DNA from: Antedon mediterranea
Lineage: Eukaryota; Echinodermata; Crinoidea; Comatulida; Antedonidae
Assembly: GCF_964355755.1 (NCBI RefSeq)
Contig: NC_092675.1
Coordinates: forward strand, 12,229,312-12,293,311
Length of the DNA stretch: 64,000 nucleotides
Direction: 5' to 3'
The position numbers were made by a program, and so were the translations under genes. This document shows, piece by piece, positions 23,899 through 35,892 of this stretch (within the stretch, counting starts at the first letter, position 1; the number at the start of each line of letters is the position of its first letter). The notes beneath the pieces were generated by a model. The model was not told the origin of the DNA and made no database searches. It saw only the letters and a list, made by a program, of their open reading frames with translations.

Positions 23899-24889
23899 GT
23901 AGGTGTTTATTTGTTTAACCTCTGGGAAATTTAACTGATCAATTGTTACCGTACTCAATAACGGTCGGCGGAGATGCGATCATGATCATGCTTATAAATG
24001 CGTAAAACTTCCAAATTATATACATATTTGTGGCTATAGAACAATCATTGCAATAATATTAATAGTAGTACTAAAGTGCAGGTAACGATAATCATGACAT
24101 CATTGATCATCATCCGTCTTGATAATTTTCTGCGATGCAGTTACTGTAGCTGCATGCTGCAATTTACCGACCCTGGTTTTTCGGTACAGTATTAATTTGC
24201 TTATTGTGAACCAAGGTCAGTGAGGGTGGTATTGTTCGCTGATTCATAAGACGCTTAATTAAATTCTCAATCACTGATTTTAAAAGGTATTTACAACATT
24301 ACGGAAATCCCTATTATACAGTGCTGTTTTTTAAATTTGTATACTAAAATATGTATTATTTTGTTAGAAAGGATAGGCCCTACCTTAATCTAAATAGTTT
24401 AATTCACTACTTTAATTAATGAATGTATATCATGTTTTACGGGACCCGTTGAATCAAATCGAAAGATCTAATATTTCCCAAATTGGTCTCGGTACATAAT
24501 AAGCGATTGTATGAGTGTAACTTATACATGCGTTGGAGAGGAAAAATGAATATTGTATTCATCAAGTTATGATCTACAGTATTAAATTTAACAACGTAGT
24601 CTTGAGTTTGAGGGCGGACTCTAAGATCTTGGTTCTGGGGCCTAAATGTCATGTTTGTTTTAAATTATAAATCGCAAGTCGAGTGTGAAATCACGAAACT
24701 TTTATATAATTCTAGACTATATTTGGCAGATCGTATCTATTTTTTTTGGTGAAATCTCTTTAACCTCCATTAACTATTATTCAAACTTGAAGTTTTTGTC
24801 TTTGTTTAAAATTTCCTGCTTTATAAGCAACCATTTCTGCTTTGTACCCCAAAGCTTTTGGAGGCGTGCCTTTATAACTATGCCTTTTG

Positions 24890-25035
24890 TTGGTTAACAT
24901 CTTTGATTGGCTGATATGTTTTATTATGTAATTTTGTGACTTATTATTATATGGTATCCTTTGTTACAATTCGCTTCACCTGATGATGGGCTATAAATAA
25001 ATAAACTTATATTGAGGCAGTTTTAACTTATTTGA
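24890..25035 (+). mobile_element. P2 terminus fragment with broken hammerhead
   Basis: GATTGGCTGATATGTTTTAT, CACCTGATGATGGGCTAT and TTGAGGCAGTTTTAACTTA follow the 20380-20622 copy, but GCCCGAAACATGTCG is deleted. The sequence runs straight into a family S copy. Confidence 0.6.
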
Positions 25036-25280
25036 TCTTGCTCGTGCGTACAACCGAGGGACTAGTGCTGTTCCGCCGTACCACACCGAGAATGTTAAAG
25101 AGTCGCTATCGAATCGAGTTTGAACAATACCATGAAAGCCCCAGTGATATAATGGTTAGGACAGCTGCATATCAAGCAGACAGTCCGAGTTCGAGTCTCG
25201 ATTTCCTCATCTTTATCGTTTCAAATTAATTAATTAAATTTCAGTATATCACCGGGCGGTTTAGAATTAATGTCCGCTGG
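25036..25280 (+). mobile_element. Family S copy with internal deletion
   Basis: The 5' part and tRNA-like body from 25137 are present. The 3' acceptor strand and following TTTTTCTCATTC segment are deleted (CTCG joins directly to ATTTCCTC). The tail ends at (TA)n at 25281. Confidence 0.75.
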
Positions 25281-25468
<188 letters not shown>

Positions 25469-25545
25469 CCAGAGAACATTAATTCTAAACCGCCCGGTGA
25501 TATGATTTATATATAATTTACACAGTGCTACGCAACATTATTGAT

Positions 25546-25752
25546 TTATATATATATATATATGTGTGTGTTTATTCACTTGCACTGATGAAGGGCTAGT
25601 GTTGCCCGAAAGCTCTGCTAACTTTTCTGGCTGTTTACTTTATCGTTTTGATTTAGCTTTTCGCTTCTTATATCTCCATTGAGATCCAGCCACTGATACC
25701 CACAGCATTGTAATTTTTTTTCAGTAATTTGCCTTTGGATTTATATATATAT
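25546..25752 (+). mobile_element. Penelope-like terminal repeat, + orientation, with hammerhead
   Basis: TTCACTTGCACTGATGAAGG, CTAACTTTTCTGGCTGTTTA, CTTTATCGTTTTGATTTAGC and TTTGCCTTTGGATTTATATA are in the same order as the right end of the element at 26.0-31.0 kb. TA dinucleotides flank both ends. Confidence 0.8.
25585..25620 (+). ncRNA. Hammerhead-ribozyme-like motif (P1)
   Basis: CTGATGA, stem II GGGC/GCCC, GAAA, then a 3-bp stem III AGC-TCT-GCT and A at the cleavage position. The core residues are intact. Stem I is weak on inspection, so activity as a monomer is doubtful. The same 36 nt recur at 26125-26160 (-), 30942-30977 (+) and 46603-46638 (+). Confidence 0.55.
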
Positions 25753-25764
25753 GTGTTTATATAT

Positions 25765-25967
25765 ATAAACACATCAGGCAAAGAACATTAATTCTAAACC
25801 GCCCGATGATATACTGAAATTTAATTAATTAATTTGAAACAATAAAGATGAGGAAATCTGTGAGAATGAGAAAAAGTCGCCCCAACTGAACCTCGAACTC
25901 GGACCGCCTGCTTGATATGCAGATATCCTAACGATTAGTATTGTTCAAACTCGATTGGATAGCGACT

Positions 25968-25970
<3 letters not shown>
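25765..25970 (-). mobile_element. Family S copy with tRNA 5' part deleted
   Basis: Tail, linker and the 3' two thirds of the tRNA-like body are present. After TCCTAACGATTAG the copy jumps to the 5' flank (TATTGTTCAAACTCGATTGG). (TA)n lies on both sides. Confidence 0.75.

Positions 25971-25998
<28 letters not shown>
25971..25998. repeat. (TA)n at the left border of the Penelope-like element
   Basis: A 28-bp TA tract lies between a family S copy and the Penelope-like terminus. Confidence 0.9.
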
Positions 25999-26001
<3 letters not shown>

Positions 26002-26124
26002 CCAAAGGCAAATTACTGAAAAAATGACAATGCTGTGGGTATCAGTGGCTGGATCTCAATGGAGATACTAAAAAAAAAAGCGAAAAGCTAAATCAAAACG
26101 ATAAAGTAAAACAGCCAGAAAAGT

Positions 26125-26160
26125 TAGCAGAGCTTTCGGGCAACACTAGCCCTTCATCAG
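26125..26160 (-). ncRNA. Hammerhead-ribozyme-like motif, sense to the Penelope RT
   Basis: The 36 nt match the + strand copy at 25585-25620 exactly in core and stems. Here the motif is in the same orientation as the element's coding strand, in its 3' terminal repeat. Confidence 0.6.
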
Positions 26161-26480
26161 TGCAAGTGAACAAATTTGGATAAAGTCATAGTATAAGAAC
26201 TGGCAAGTGCTGCCTGGGTGGACAGGAATAAAAGAAATGCAACAAAAGGAGACAGGGTGGTGTCTGAATAAGAGTAGAAAACAAAGAAGGTAGCTTGGTA
26301 GAGATATAAACAATTTTGGAATGAAACTAAAAATCAGCTTAAATGGTGGTTAATATTAAAACTTAAATTTTGGTAGTCAATGGAATAATTTTACCGATCT
26401 GGGAGATATGTTCCTAATGTTAAGTCCAAAAGGTTTTGTGGTTTAAAGTTGTAATTCCCAGTGGCTTTCTTTGTCTTTGC
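26160..26480 (-). repeat. Penelope terminal repeat, 3' copy
   Basis: It shares ATAAGAACTGGCAAGTGCTG, GGTGGACAGGAATAAAAGAA and AGTCCAAAAGGTTTTGTGGT with 30475-30805 in the same orientation. Confidence 0.8.
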
Positions 26481-27200
26481 GAGTTTTGTCGCTCCATTTG
26501 ACATCGTGGTCTATTGCAATGACTCTGAAATTTGCAATCGAGTGACCAGCTGAATTAAAATTTTCGGCCACAGGTTGATCAAGCTTTAATGTTTTGATAG
26601 CTGATCTGTGTTGTGTCATTTTCCGTGTCATTCTCATGCGGAGAGTGTTTTTTGTTTCCCCGACGTACTGTTTGCCACAAATATTACAGTATATGAGATA
26701 AATGACGTTTTTGGTTAAACAATTAATTCATTGTCTTATCCGAAAAATGCGGCCAGTTTGGTTACTCTTAAATTTTTCAGTAGAATCAACCAATGAACAA
26801 GTTTTGCAAGATTTGCCGCAAAGGTGACTGCCCAAATTTTGGCTGTCATGAGAGTTAATTTCACTCTTGAATATGGATCTGACTAATATATCACGAAGGT
26901 TGGGAGGTCTACGAAATGCAAAAATGGGTGGTTCCAGAAAAAACAGTCCTGCGACGTTCTGTGGGCTGTAGAATGGGCATATGTTTCTCAATAGTAGCCC
27001 GTAATGGAGGCAACCTAGGGTGATAGGTTGTGACCAATGGCACTCTGGTCGAATTTGGCTGACGTGGTTTGTATGTCAGTGTTTAACATAGAGGACTATC
27101 TTTTGCTTTCTTTATAGCAGTTTCGATGTATTCATTCTTGTAATTTCTATTCCGGAGATGTCCGGTTAGTTCTTCGGTACGATTCTGAAAATCTGAATCT
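26443..27200 (-). pseudogene. Penelope GIY-YIG endonuclease region, broken
   Basis: The minus strand reads, in shifting frames, RTEELTGHLRNRNYKNEYIE (linker after RT), a cysteine cluster (HLCGKSCKTC), then VIYLIYCNICGKQYVGETKN, the GIY-YIG core in its Penelope form, and TLRMRM...H. The domain makes the nick used to prime integration in Penelope-like elements. In-frame stops at several points and at least two frame changes show it is inactive. Confidence 0.75.
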
Positions 27201-27202
27201 GA

Positions 27203-27237
27203 AGTCAAGCATTACGTCTGATACGTAATGCTTGACT
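27203..27237. repeat. Perfect 15-bp hairpin at the LINE/Penelope junction
   Basis: AGTCAAGCATTACGT - CTGAT - ACGTAATGCTTGACT, perfect over 15 bp. It sits where LINE 3' sequence stops and Penelope coding sequence (SDSDFQNRTEEL on the minus strand) resumes. Confidence 0.75.
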
Positions 27238-29018
27238 GTACGGTATGTTTTTATAATAAATAATATATTTATACAGGATAAAACAATCAGATAACAGTTA
27301 ATCTGTTTTACATTGTGGTCCTGTCTTAATCAAAATATACAAAAGAGAAACTTAATTAAATATAATACATGTCAGTTTTTATGAAAAGAAATGAGATTTG
27401 TATCTAGCCTTAAAGGACGTAATTGTTGGTGCCGATTTAATATTAATTGGTAAATTGTTCCATATTTTTGCGCCTGCAACTTTAAAGGACGAATTCATTT
27501 TACTAAGGGTGTATTTAGGTATTGTTACATTCAAATTTTCTACTCCAGGTGTTAAGTGGGTGTGAATATCGCGAATCAATTCAATTTCATTTACTAATCT
27601 AATTGGTGCAAGGCCGTAAACACATTTATACATTAGACATGCTAGGGAGAAATCTCGTTTCTCTTCAAGAGTTTGCCACGATAGGTTCTGGATGATGTTG
27701 TCACCCCTTACATTAATATAATCGAAGTTGTTAGTTACAATTCGAGCAGCTCTTTTTTGATGTCGCTTTAAAATATTTTTGTTTAACTCTGTCGTATTTC
27801 CCCAGACTGTTATAGCATAATCACTACAAGGCTGGATTGTACTTAAATATAGAGTTTCAAGTAACGGTTTACTTAAACTACTAGCCATTTTACCTAGCAC
27901 TGTTATTTTATATCCAATACTATCAACTTGTTCTAATTTACTGGTTCCAATTTGTATATTTAAATCATTACTGTCAGCTGTATGATTGTTTCTTAGTAAC
28001 ATAACCTTTGTTTTTTTCAGTATTTAAAGAGAGGTGGTTGTCATCATACCATTTACCAATGTTATCAATAATTATTTGTAATGAATCATTTACTATCTTA
28101 GTAGTATCACCCGAGGTGTAAAGCACAACATCATCAGCAAAAACGCTGCAAGTTCCATTTACTATAGACTGCGAAATATCATTTATGAAAATGAGAAACA
28201 AGATGGGTCCCAGGACACTTCCCTGTGGAACACCATTATTGCTTTCTTTAAGTGTAGATTTGTTATTGTTACAGTATACAAACTTGTTTTCTGTTTTTTA
28301 AGTAATTACTAAACCAGTAAACAACATTTTCATGGAAACCATATTTGTAAAGCTTAAATAACAAAATTGAGTGATCTATCGTGTCAAAGCACTTGGATAT
28401 ATCTAAGAAACAAGCGCCGACGACCTCTGAGTCATTAAAACTTTCTAACCAATCATCAACTACTCTGTGCAATCATGTTACAGTAGAATGGTTTTTCAAG
28501 AAGGCAAATTGATCAATGTTAATTAAATCAAACAAACTAAGAAAAGAAATGATTTGTTCCTGAACCACTCTCTCTATAATTTTTGCGATATGAGCAACGA
28601 CAGATATTGGTCTGTAGTTGCTCATACTGTCTTTACTACCCTTTCCTTTATATATAGGAGTTGTCCTTGCTACTTTCCAATCAGCTGGGACAAGACCAGA
28701 CATGAGAGAGAGATTCACAATATGACACAATGGATAAGCAATGTACGGAGCTGCTAACCTTAACAATTTACTATCAAAATCAAAAACATCTAATTTTTTT
28801 TCGGCAAATTATAAAGCTTCCTTTTAATGGTATTTACATCAACATTTATAAAATTTAAGGAATATTCACTAGGTGGATTATTCCAACTTGGCAGCGTATC
28901 GTCAAATGACTGCGCCATCTTAACTCCTATGTTGGTAAAGTATTCATTAAAATGTTCGCAAACAATAGTTTTACTAATGTTAGATTTCATTTTACCAGTT
29001 AGTATATTTAGTTCGTTT
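27238..29018 (-). pseudogene. CR1-like LINE fragment nested in the Penelope element
   Basis: Minus-strand pieces in order are CEHFNEYFTNIG (pre-RT), VARTTPIYKGKG and SMSNYRPISVV (RT motif 1-2), ACFLDISKCFDTIDHSILLF (motif A), then after a gap SVFADDVVLY (FADD motif C), and a long C-terminal frame 28002-27379 with a typical AGAKIWNNLPINIKS end. It is 5'-truncated: the endonuclease is absent. Frame changes occur near 28470, 28270 and 27990. The clade assignment rests on general resemblance only. Confidence 0.75.
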
Positions 29019-29019
29019 T

Positions 29020-30408
29020 TAGTACTGTGTCGGGGATGAAAACTGCTAGGGAACAGGTACATATTTTTATCCGTGGGTTTACGGAATAGGTCAGTTTTGA
29101 GTATACCATTTTCTATTGTCACTATAGTGTCCAAAAAATCAACGCTACTAGTGGATTTGGTAGCTGTAATTATCTTCACCAGATCATGAAGATGTCGTCA
29201 ATGTATCTAAACCAAACAAGTGGTTTATTAGGTTGGAGGGACAGAAAATTGGCCTCAAATTGTCCCATAAATAAATTTGCAAAAGATGGCGCCTTTTTTG
29301 TGCCCATCGCTGTGCCATGAATTTAAAGGTAATGGTCATTTCCAAAAATAAAATTGTTGTTGGTTAAAATCAACATGACCAATTCTCCTAAATGAGCTTT
29401 AGTATGCGTTTTGCCTGGAATTTGTTTGTAATTTAAAATACATGCATCGGATGAAACATCTAATGTAGCCAGAACAGAATTATTAGGTAAATTTTGAATT
29501 TGGTTAATTTTGCGGATAAAGTCCGTAGAGTGCTGAATGTATGAAGGAAGATCAGTCACATATGGTCTAAGTAAATCATCCAAATATTAAGAAATTTTCT
29601 CTGTAGCAGTGCCATTGCCCGAAATAATGGGTCTACCAGGATTGCCTGCTTTGTGGATTTTAGGTAGGAAATAAAATCTGCCTGGATTAACCTGTGCCAA
29701 ATGAGGTCCAATCTTAGGATCGATGGAGTGTTTTTTTACCATCACAGAAACAGATTTGGCCACCTTATCCGCAATTCCCGGGGTGGGATCCATAGTAAGT
29801 TTATTGTGCGCCGACCTGCCTTGGTTTTGGGCAGAATTTAAGTCCTCGGGAAAGAAGTTTTTGCTCTCCTTCGGAAAGTCGACAATTAATTTCAACAACT
29901 GAATCAGAGGTGTTGCTGCGATTCTTGTTATAAGTCCGAACGAACCTTCTGCAGGGTTTCCTAAAAGCCCTGAAATTATTCGAAGAGTCATTTGTGTTGA
30001 AACGACCAAGTCTGCAGGTAGACCAAATTTGTGATGTCCTCTTCGGGCCATTACCGTTGATTGCTTACGGCAATCATTGGCGATAATCCTGAGTTTGTTT
30101 TGAAACTCGGATGCGGGAAGTTCTCTTTTCAACTTCTTAGTTCTAGAGTGGATTTCAACGTCAAACTCAGTGATGATTTTGTGGCAATTGCCAATTTGGA
30201 TCTCATTGAGTTGACAAGCATTTTTGTAAAGGACAGCGTTCCAACGAGAACGCATGCCATCATCTGCAAATCGAATACCAGATGTGACATAAAATTGAAG
30301 TCCTTTAGGGGCCGAATGTTTAGAACGATATAAAAGAAAATTATGTAAATGGTGAAGGTACCTGACACGTTTCTCGGACAGGCGACGTAATTTGGTAAAG
30401 TTATCCAA
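29020..30408 (-). pseudogene. Penelope reverse transcriptase, broken
   Basis: The frame 30408-29587 carries the N-terminal region and RT motifs PGRFYFLPKIHK and GRPIISGNGTATEKIS, then an in-frame TAA where sister proteins continue EYLDDLLRPY. Next come VLATLDVSS (motif A, with the residues after it deleted), [20 protein letters not shown] (motif B), [10 protein letters not shown] with the catalytic YIDD at 29194-29205, and VDFLDTIVTIENGILKTDLF with RKPTDKNMYLFPSSFHPRH at the LINE junction. Motif order and wording are those of Penelope-like RTs. It is inactive because of two stops, a deletion and the LINE insertion. Confidence 0.85.
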
Positions 30409-30474
30409 AGTACCCTCCTGGATTACAGCAAAATCAGATCAAAATTGGTACAAACAGTAGAAAATATATATACA

Positions 30475-30805
30475 AGTGAAGGAATTTGGATAAAGTCATA
30501 GCATAAGAACTGGCAAGTGCTGCCTGGGTGGACAGGAATAAAAGAAATTCAACAAAAAAGACAGGGTGGTTAATGGTGGGTGGAGACTGAATAAGAGTAG
30601 AAAACAAATAAGGTAGCTTGGTAGAAATATAAACATTTTGGAATGGAACTAAAAAAACAGCTAAAATGGTGGTAATATTGAAACTTAAATGTTGGTAGTC
30701 AATGGAGTAATTTTACCAATCTGGGAGTATAGTTCCTAATGTTAAGTCCAAAAGGTTTTGTGGTTTTAAGTAGTAATTCCCAGTTGTTTTCTTGTCTTTG
30801 CGCTT
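30475..30805 (-). repeat. Penelope terminal repeat, 5' copy
   Basis: Direct repeat partner of 26160-26480, diverged by scattered substitutions and small indels. Confidence 0.8.
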
Positions 30806-31032
30806 TGCTTTCTACTCTTATTCAGTCTCCACCCACCATTCACCACCCTGTCTCCTTTGTTGTATTTCTGTTATTCCTGTCCACCCAGGCAGCACTTGCC
30901 AGTTATTATGCTATGACTTTATCCAAATTCCTTCACTTGCACTGATGAAGGGCTAGTGTTGCCAGAAAGCTCTGCTAACTTTTCTGGCTGTTTTACTTTA
31001 TCGTTTTGATTTAGCTTTTCGCATTTTTTGTA
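30806..31032 (+). repeat. Inverted partial Penelope terminal repeat
   Basis: GCTTTCTACTCTTATTCAGT through GATTTAGCTTTTCGC is the reverse complement of the terminal-repeat segment, so the two ends of the element form an inverted pair. It contains the hammerhead-like motif at 30942-30977. Confidence 0.8.
30942..30977 (+). ncRNA. Hammerhead-ribozyme-like motif, one stem II mismatch
   Basis: As at 25585, except that stem II reads GGGC/GCCA. The CTGATGA and GAAA boxes are intact. Confidence 0.5.
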
Positions 31033-31036
31033 TCGC

Positions 31037-31043
31037 CATTATA

Positions 31044-31107
<64 letters not shown>
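31037..31107. repeat. (TA)n microsatellite
   Basis: About 70 bp of TA lie between the Penelope element and the H2 array. Confidence 0.95.
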
Positions 31108-31108
<1 letters not shown>

Positions 31109-34100
31109 TAGCAATTATACCCGCCCCAGGGCGGGTTTCAAAATTAGTTTAAAGCCTTCTCAACACCCGACGCCAGTATCTGTCTATACTCACCAACCTC
31201 CACCCTTCTTCAATACCACCCCATACCTTTTTTTAAAAACAAATTCTTCCCAGTGATGGACAAATTCAATTCAACGTAAGCTTCAAATTGAGAGGAGTAT
31301 ACATAGCTATGATGGGTCTAATAATGGTTGAAGTACGTCGTAAATTGTGTAAATGAATAGGTGTCATATTGGCTGATAATTAAAATATCTAATTTAGCTA
31401 CTGCGGGCCCCCAGCCTTCTTTCTCCTCTCACCACCACCCCAGCCACAATCAACAAACCTTAACTCCTCCCCTAGACAGTTCAAATATAGTAACTTTTCC
31501 TAGTAAAATTCCAAGCATATAGGCTACTTCTTACGCCAGTATTTTCGCTCTTCCACCTCCTCCTACAAACACACCCCAGATACACTGGGTGATGTGTTGA
31601 AGACGGTTCCAGTACAAATTATGTTATTATCCCTCCCAACCCATAATCCCTCAGTGGCAGTTTTCAAATTTAATTTTTTTAATTTGTAGTTTAAAACATT
31701 CCAAATACAGTTTCGGTCATGGTGATAGGCCTACATCCCCACCCCAAACTCCCAGCCGCTTCCCAGGATCAATTAAATACTTTAACATTTTCCAAACACA
31801 ATTCTGGTCTAAGCAAAACCCCCACTATCCCCTGAACCACAAATCCCAACCCCACTCTCCCACAATGGACGTTTTTTCCTTGGAGGCATCGTGATGTAGT
31901 TGAACACAGTAACGGTAAACAACGTGTGTATGTTCACACAGGAATGGATGTCTGTAATGAGAAAATCCAAGAGACCGATACATAGCTGGATATGGTTAAA
32001 GTACTTTGCTAAATGTGTAATTGAATAGGTGTCATATTGGTTAATGAATAAAATATGTATATCTATATACGCCTTGCTGAGGATAATTAAAATACTGTAA
32101 AACTTTTGTAGTATAATTTTACAATTCGATAGCCTACAACCCCAAGCCCTAGCAAAAATGACATCACAAACCACCACACCACCTCCTCCCCACCCCTCCC
32201 ACAAAAACCCCAGGGAGTAGGGGGAATTTTTTAAAATGTATTTTAAAACCTTCCGGGTACAATTGCCATCATTTTGATACCCCATACGTATGGTTACGTG
32301 CAGAAACAGAAATTTGTAAAACGAACAAACATCGAAAGTGGGGAGTTTGACCACATTTTGGTCCCTAACATTGATCCTAGATGGCGGATTATGTTGAAAT
32401 ATAGCTTAGAACATTCCCGGTACAATTGCGGTCATTTTGATACCCCATATGTAAGATTACGTGCAGTAACAAAAATTTGTATAACGAACAAACAAACAGA
32501 CAGACAAACTCTCTCACTTATAATATACTAGCAATTATACCCGCCCCAGGGCGGGTTTCAAAATTAGTTTACAGCCTTCTCAGTACATAACACACGACGC
32601 CATGAGTATCTGTCTATACTCGCCAACCTCCACCCCTCTTCAATAACACCCCATACTCTTTCTTAAAAACAAATTCTTCCCAGTGATGGACAAATTCAAT
32701 TCAACCTAAGCTTCGAATTGAGAGGAGTATGCATAGCTACGATGGGTCTAATAATGGTTAAATGGTACGTTGTAAATTGTGTAAATGAATAGGTGTCATA
32801 TTGGCTGATAATTAAAATATGTAATTTAGATACTGCGGTACCCCAGCCTTCTTTCTCCTTTCACCACCCCAGCCACCAACAAACCTTGACTCCTCCCCTG
32901 GACAGTTCAAATTTAGTAACTTTCCTTAGTACAATCCAATCATATAGGCTACTTCATTAAGCTAATATTTTCGCTCCTCCTCCCCCTACTACACTACACC
33001 CCAGTACAAATTATGGTATTATCACTCCCAACCCATAATCCCTCAGTGGCAGTTTTCAAATACAGTTTCGGACATGGTGATAGGCCTACATCCCCACCCC
33101 AACCTCCCATCCGCTTCCCAGGGATGATTAAATACTTTAACATTTTCCAACCACAATTCTGGTGTAAGCAAAATCCCCACTATCCCCTGAACCCAAACCC
33201 TATCTCCCAACCCCACTCTCCCACAATGGGCGTTTTTCCCTTGGAGGATTGGTGGTGTAGTTGAACACAGTAACAGTAAACAACGTTTGTATGTTCACAC
33301 AGGAATGGATGTTTGTACTGAGACAATCCAAGAGACGATACATAGCTGGATATGGTTAAAGTACTTTGCTAAATGTGTAAATGAATAGGTGTCATATTGG
33401 TTAATGAATAAAATATGTATATCTATATACGCCTTGCTGAGGATAATTAAAATACTGTAAAACTTTTGTAGTATAATTTTACAATTCAATAGCCTACAAC
33501 CCCGAGCCCTAGCAAAAAATGACATCACAAAGCACCACACCACCCCCGCCCACCCCTCCCACCCCTCCCACAAAAACCCCAGGAGTCAGGGGAATTTTTT
33601 AAAATGTAGTTTAAAACCTTCCGGGTACAATTGCCATCATTTTAATACCCCATACGTATGGTTACGTGCAGAAACAGACATTTTTATAACGAACAAACAT
33701 CGAAAGTGGGGGGTTTGACCACATTTTGGTCCCTAACTTGGATCCTAGGTGGCGGATGATGTTGAAATATAGCTTAGAACATTTCCGGTACAATTGCGGT
33801 CATTTTGATACCCCATATGTAAGATTATGTGCAGTAACAAAATTTTGTATAACGAACAAACAAACAAACAGACAGACAAACTCTCTCACTTATAATATAG
33901 ACTAGCAATTATACCCGCCCCAGGGCGGGTTTCCAAGTTAGTTTAAAACTGTCTCAATGAAATTCCGATTAATTTGATGGACCTCATAACCCCCTGGACG
34001 CCAGTATCTCCCTATACTCACCAAGTCAATCACACCAAACACTCGGCTGATTTGTTAGAAATAAATTCTTCTAATTCTTAATATCTCCCTATACTCACCA

Positions 34101-35667
34101 ACCTCCACCCCTCTTCAATAAAACCCCACACTCTTTTTCAAAAACAAATTCTTCCCAGTGCAGGACAAATTCAAAATGAGAGAGGTAGGCTCTCTCATAT
34201 CATAGATATGATATTGGCATATCTATGATATGCCAATATTTTAAGTACGTTGTAAACTGTGTAAATGAATAGGTGTCTTATTGGCTGATAATTAAAATAT
34301 CTAATTTTGATAGGCCTACCTTCCCAACCCCAAACTCCCAGCCTCTTCCCAGGGAAAAAATAAAACACTTTTTCCAACCACAATTCTGGTAAATTTGATA
34401 GGCTACTACCCCTAGCCTAAGCAAAATCCCCACTATCCCCTAAACCCCAACTCCCCCTCTCCCACCAAATCCCCAGACTTTTCGAAATGTAGTTTAAAAC
34501 CTTCCCGGTACAATTCTCAGTACATAACACCCAACGCGAGTAGGCCTACTTCCCTATATACTCACTAACCCCCACCCCTCTTCAATAAACCCCACACTCG
34601 TTTAAAAAAAGAATTCTTCCCAGTACAAATTCAATTCAACTTCAAATTGAGAGTGTATACATAGCTACGATAGGCCTATGGTTTAAGTACGTTGTAAACT
34701 GTGTAAATAAATAGGTTTCATATTGGCTGATAATTAAAATATCTAATTTTGATACTGCGGCCCCCTAGCCTTCTTTCTCCTCTCACCATCCAAGCCACAA
34801 TCAACAAACCTTAACTCCTCCCCTGAACAGTTCAAATGTAGTAACTTTTCCTATTACAATTCCAATCATATAGGCTACTTCATTACGCCAGCATTTTCGG
34901 TCCTCCTCCTCACACTTCAAACACACCCACAGTGTTTAAGAAGGTTCCAATAAAAATTATGTTAGCCATCTCCCAACCCATAATCCCTCAGTGGCAGTTT
35001 TCATAAACATTCCCAATACAGTTTCGGTCTTGGTGATAGGCCTACATCCCCACCCCAAACTCCCAGCCCCTTTCCAGGGATAATACCACAATTGCGATCA
35101 TTTTGATACCCCATGGTTACATGCAGAAACAGAAATTTGTAAAACGAACAAACATCGAAAGTGCGCCATTTTGACCATGCATTGTGGCCCCTAACTTGGA
35201 TCCTAGATGGCGGATGATGTTCAAATATAGTAGTTGAACACAGTAACAGTAACAGTAAACGTAACAGTAAACAACATGTGTATGTTCACACAGGTATGGA
35301 TGTCTGTAATGAGACAACCCAAGAGACCGATACATAGCTGGATATGGTTAAAGTACTTTGCTAAATGTGTAAATGAATAGGTGTCATATTGGTTAATGAA
35401 TAAAATATGTAAATCTATATACGCCTTGCTGAGGATAATTAAAATACTGTCAAACTTTTGTAGTATAATTTTACAATTCGATAGCCTACAACCCCGAGCC
35501 GTAGCAAAAAATGACATCACAAACCACCACTCCACCCCCCGCCCCCACCCCTCCCACAAAAACCCCAGGAGTCGGGGGAATTTTTTTAAATGTAGTTTAA
35601 AACCTTCCGGGTACAATTGCCATCATTTTGATACCCCATACGTATGGTTACGTGCAGACACAGAAAT
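31108..35667 (-). mobile_element. Helitron-like family H2, three head-to-tail units
   Basis: Units start (+ strand view) at 31108, 32528 and 33902 with the same CTAGCAATTATACCCGCC. Read on the minus strand, each ends CCCGCC-CTGG-GGCGGG, then TATAATTGCTAG before T, the hairpin-plus-CTAG layout of a Helitron 3' end. The first two units are 1420 and 1374 bp and close alignable copies. The minus strand opens TATTATAAGTGAGAGAG followed by a GTCTGTCTGTTTG run. The third unit is rearranged, repeats part of its interior, and is 5'-truncated at 35667 against (TA)n and family S. No Rep/helicase ORF is present. The + strand is strongly C-rich. Confidence 0.65.
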
Positions 35668-35678
35668 TATATATATAT

Positions 35679-35873
35679 AAACACAACAGGCATAGAAATA
35701 AATTCCAAACCGCCCGGTGATACACTGAAAATTATTTCATTAATTTTTTGAAACGATAAAGATGAGGAAATCTGGGAGAATGAGAAAAAGTCGCCCCAAC
35801 CGAGACTCGAACTCGGACCGTCTGCTTGATATGCAGTTGCCCTAACTATTAGACCACTGGGGCTTTCATGGTT
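35679..35873 (-). mobile_element. Family S copy, 5'-truncated
   Basis: Tail, linker and intact tRNA-like body, ending 10 bp after it at CATGGTTTATATA. Confidence 0.75.
35792..35863 (-). tRNA. tRNA-like cloverleaf in family S
   Basis: 72 nt on the minus strand with acceptor, D, anticodon and T stems all able to pair. The anticodon loop is ATATCAA, as in the other copies. It lies inside a mobile repeat. Confidence 0.55.
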
Positions 35874-35892
35874 TATATATATATATATATAT

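Larger units (their letters stand above)
25999..31032 (-). mobile_element. Penelope-like retroelement (P1) with nested LINE
   Basis: On the minus strand, the N-terminal and RT region (30408 down to about 29020) is followed, after a LINE insertion (about 29018-27238), by the rest of the protein ending in a GIY-YIG-type endonuclease (about 27200-26443). The same roughly 320-bp repeat lies in direct orientation at 26160-26480 and 30475-30805, and a partial inverted copy is at 30806-31032. Direct plus inverted partial terminal repeats, (TA)n flanks, GIY-YIG and hammerhead motifs are the established hallmarks of Penelope-like elements. Stops and deletions show that this copy is dead. Confidence 0.85.

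Noticed and set aside
23899-23918. Unspliced short form of the activin-like protein
   Set aside because: The open frame reads only six codons past a strong donor site; exon 2 in matching phase gives the expected ligand.
27379-28002. Separate host gene of 207 codons
   Set aside because: It is the C-terminal part of the nested LINE, continuous with RT motifs upstream in other frames.
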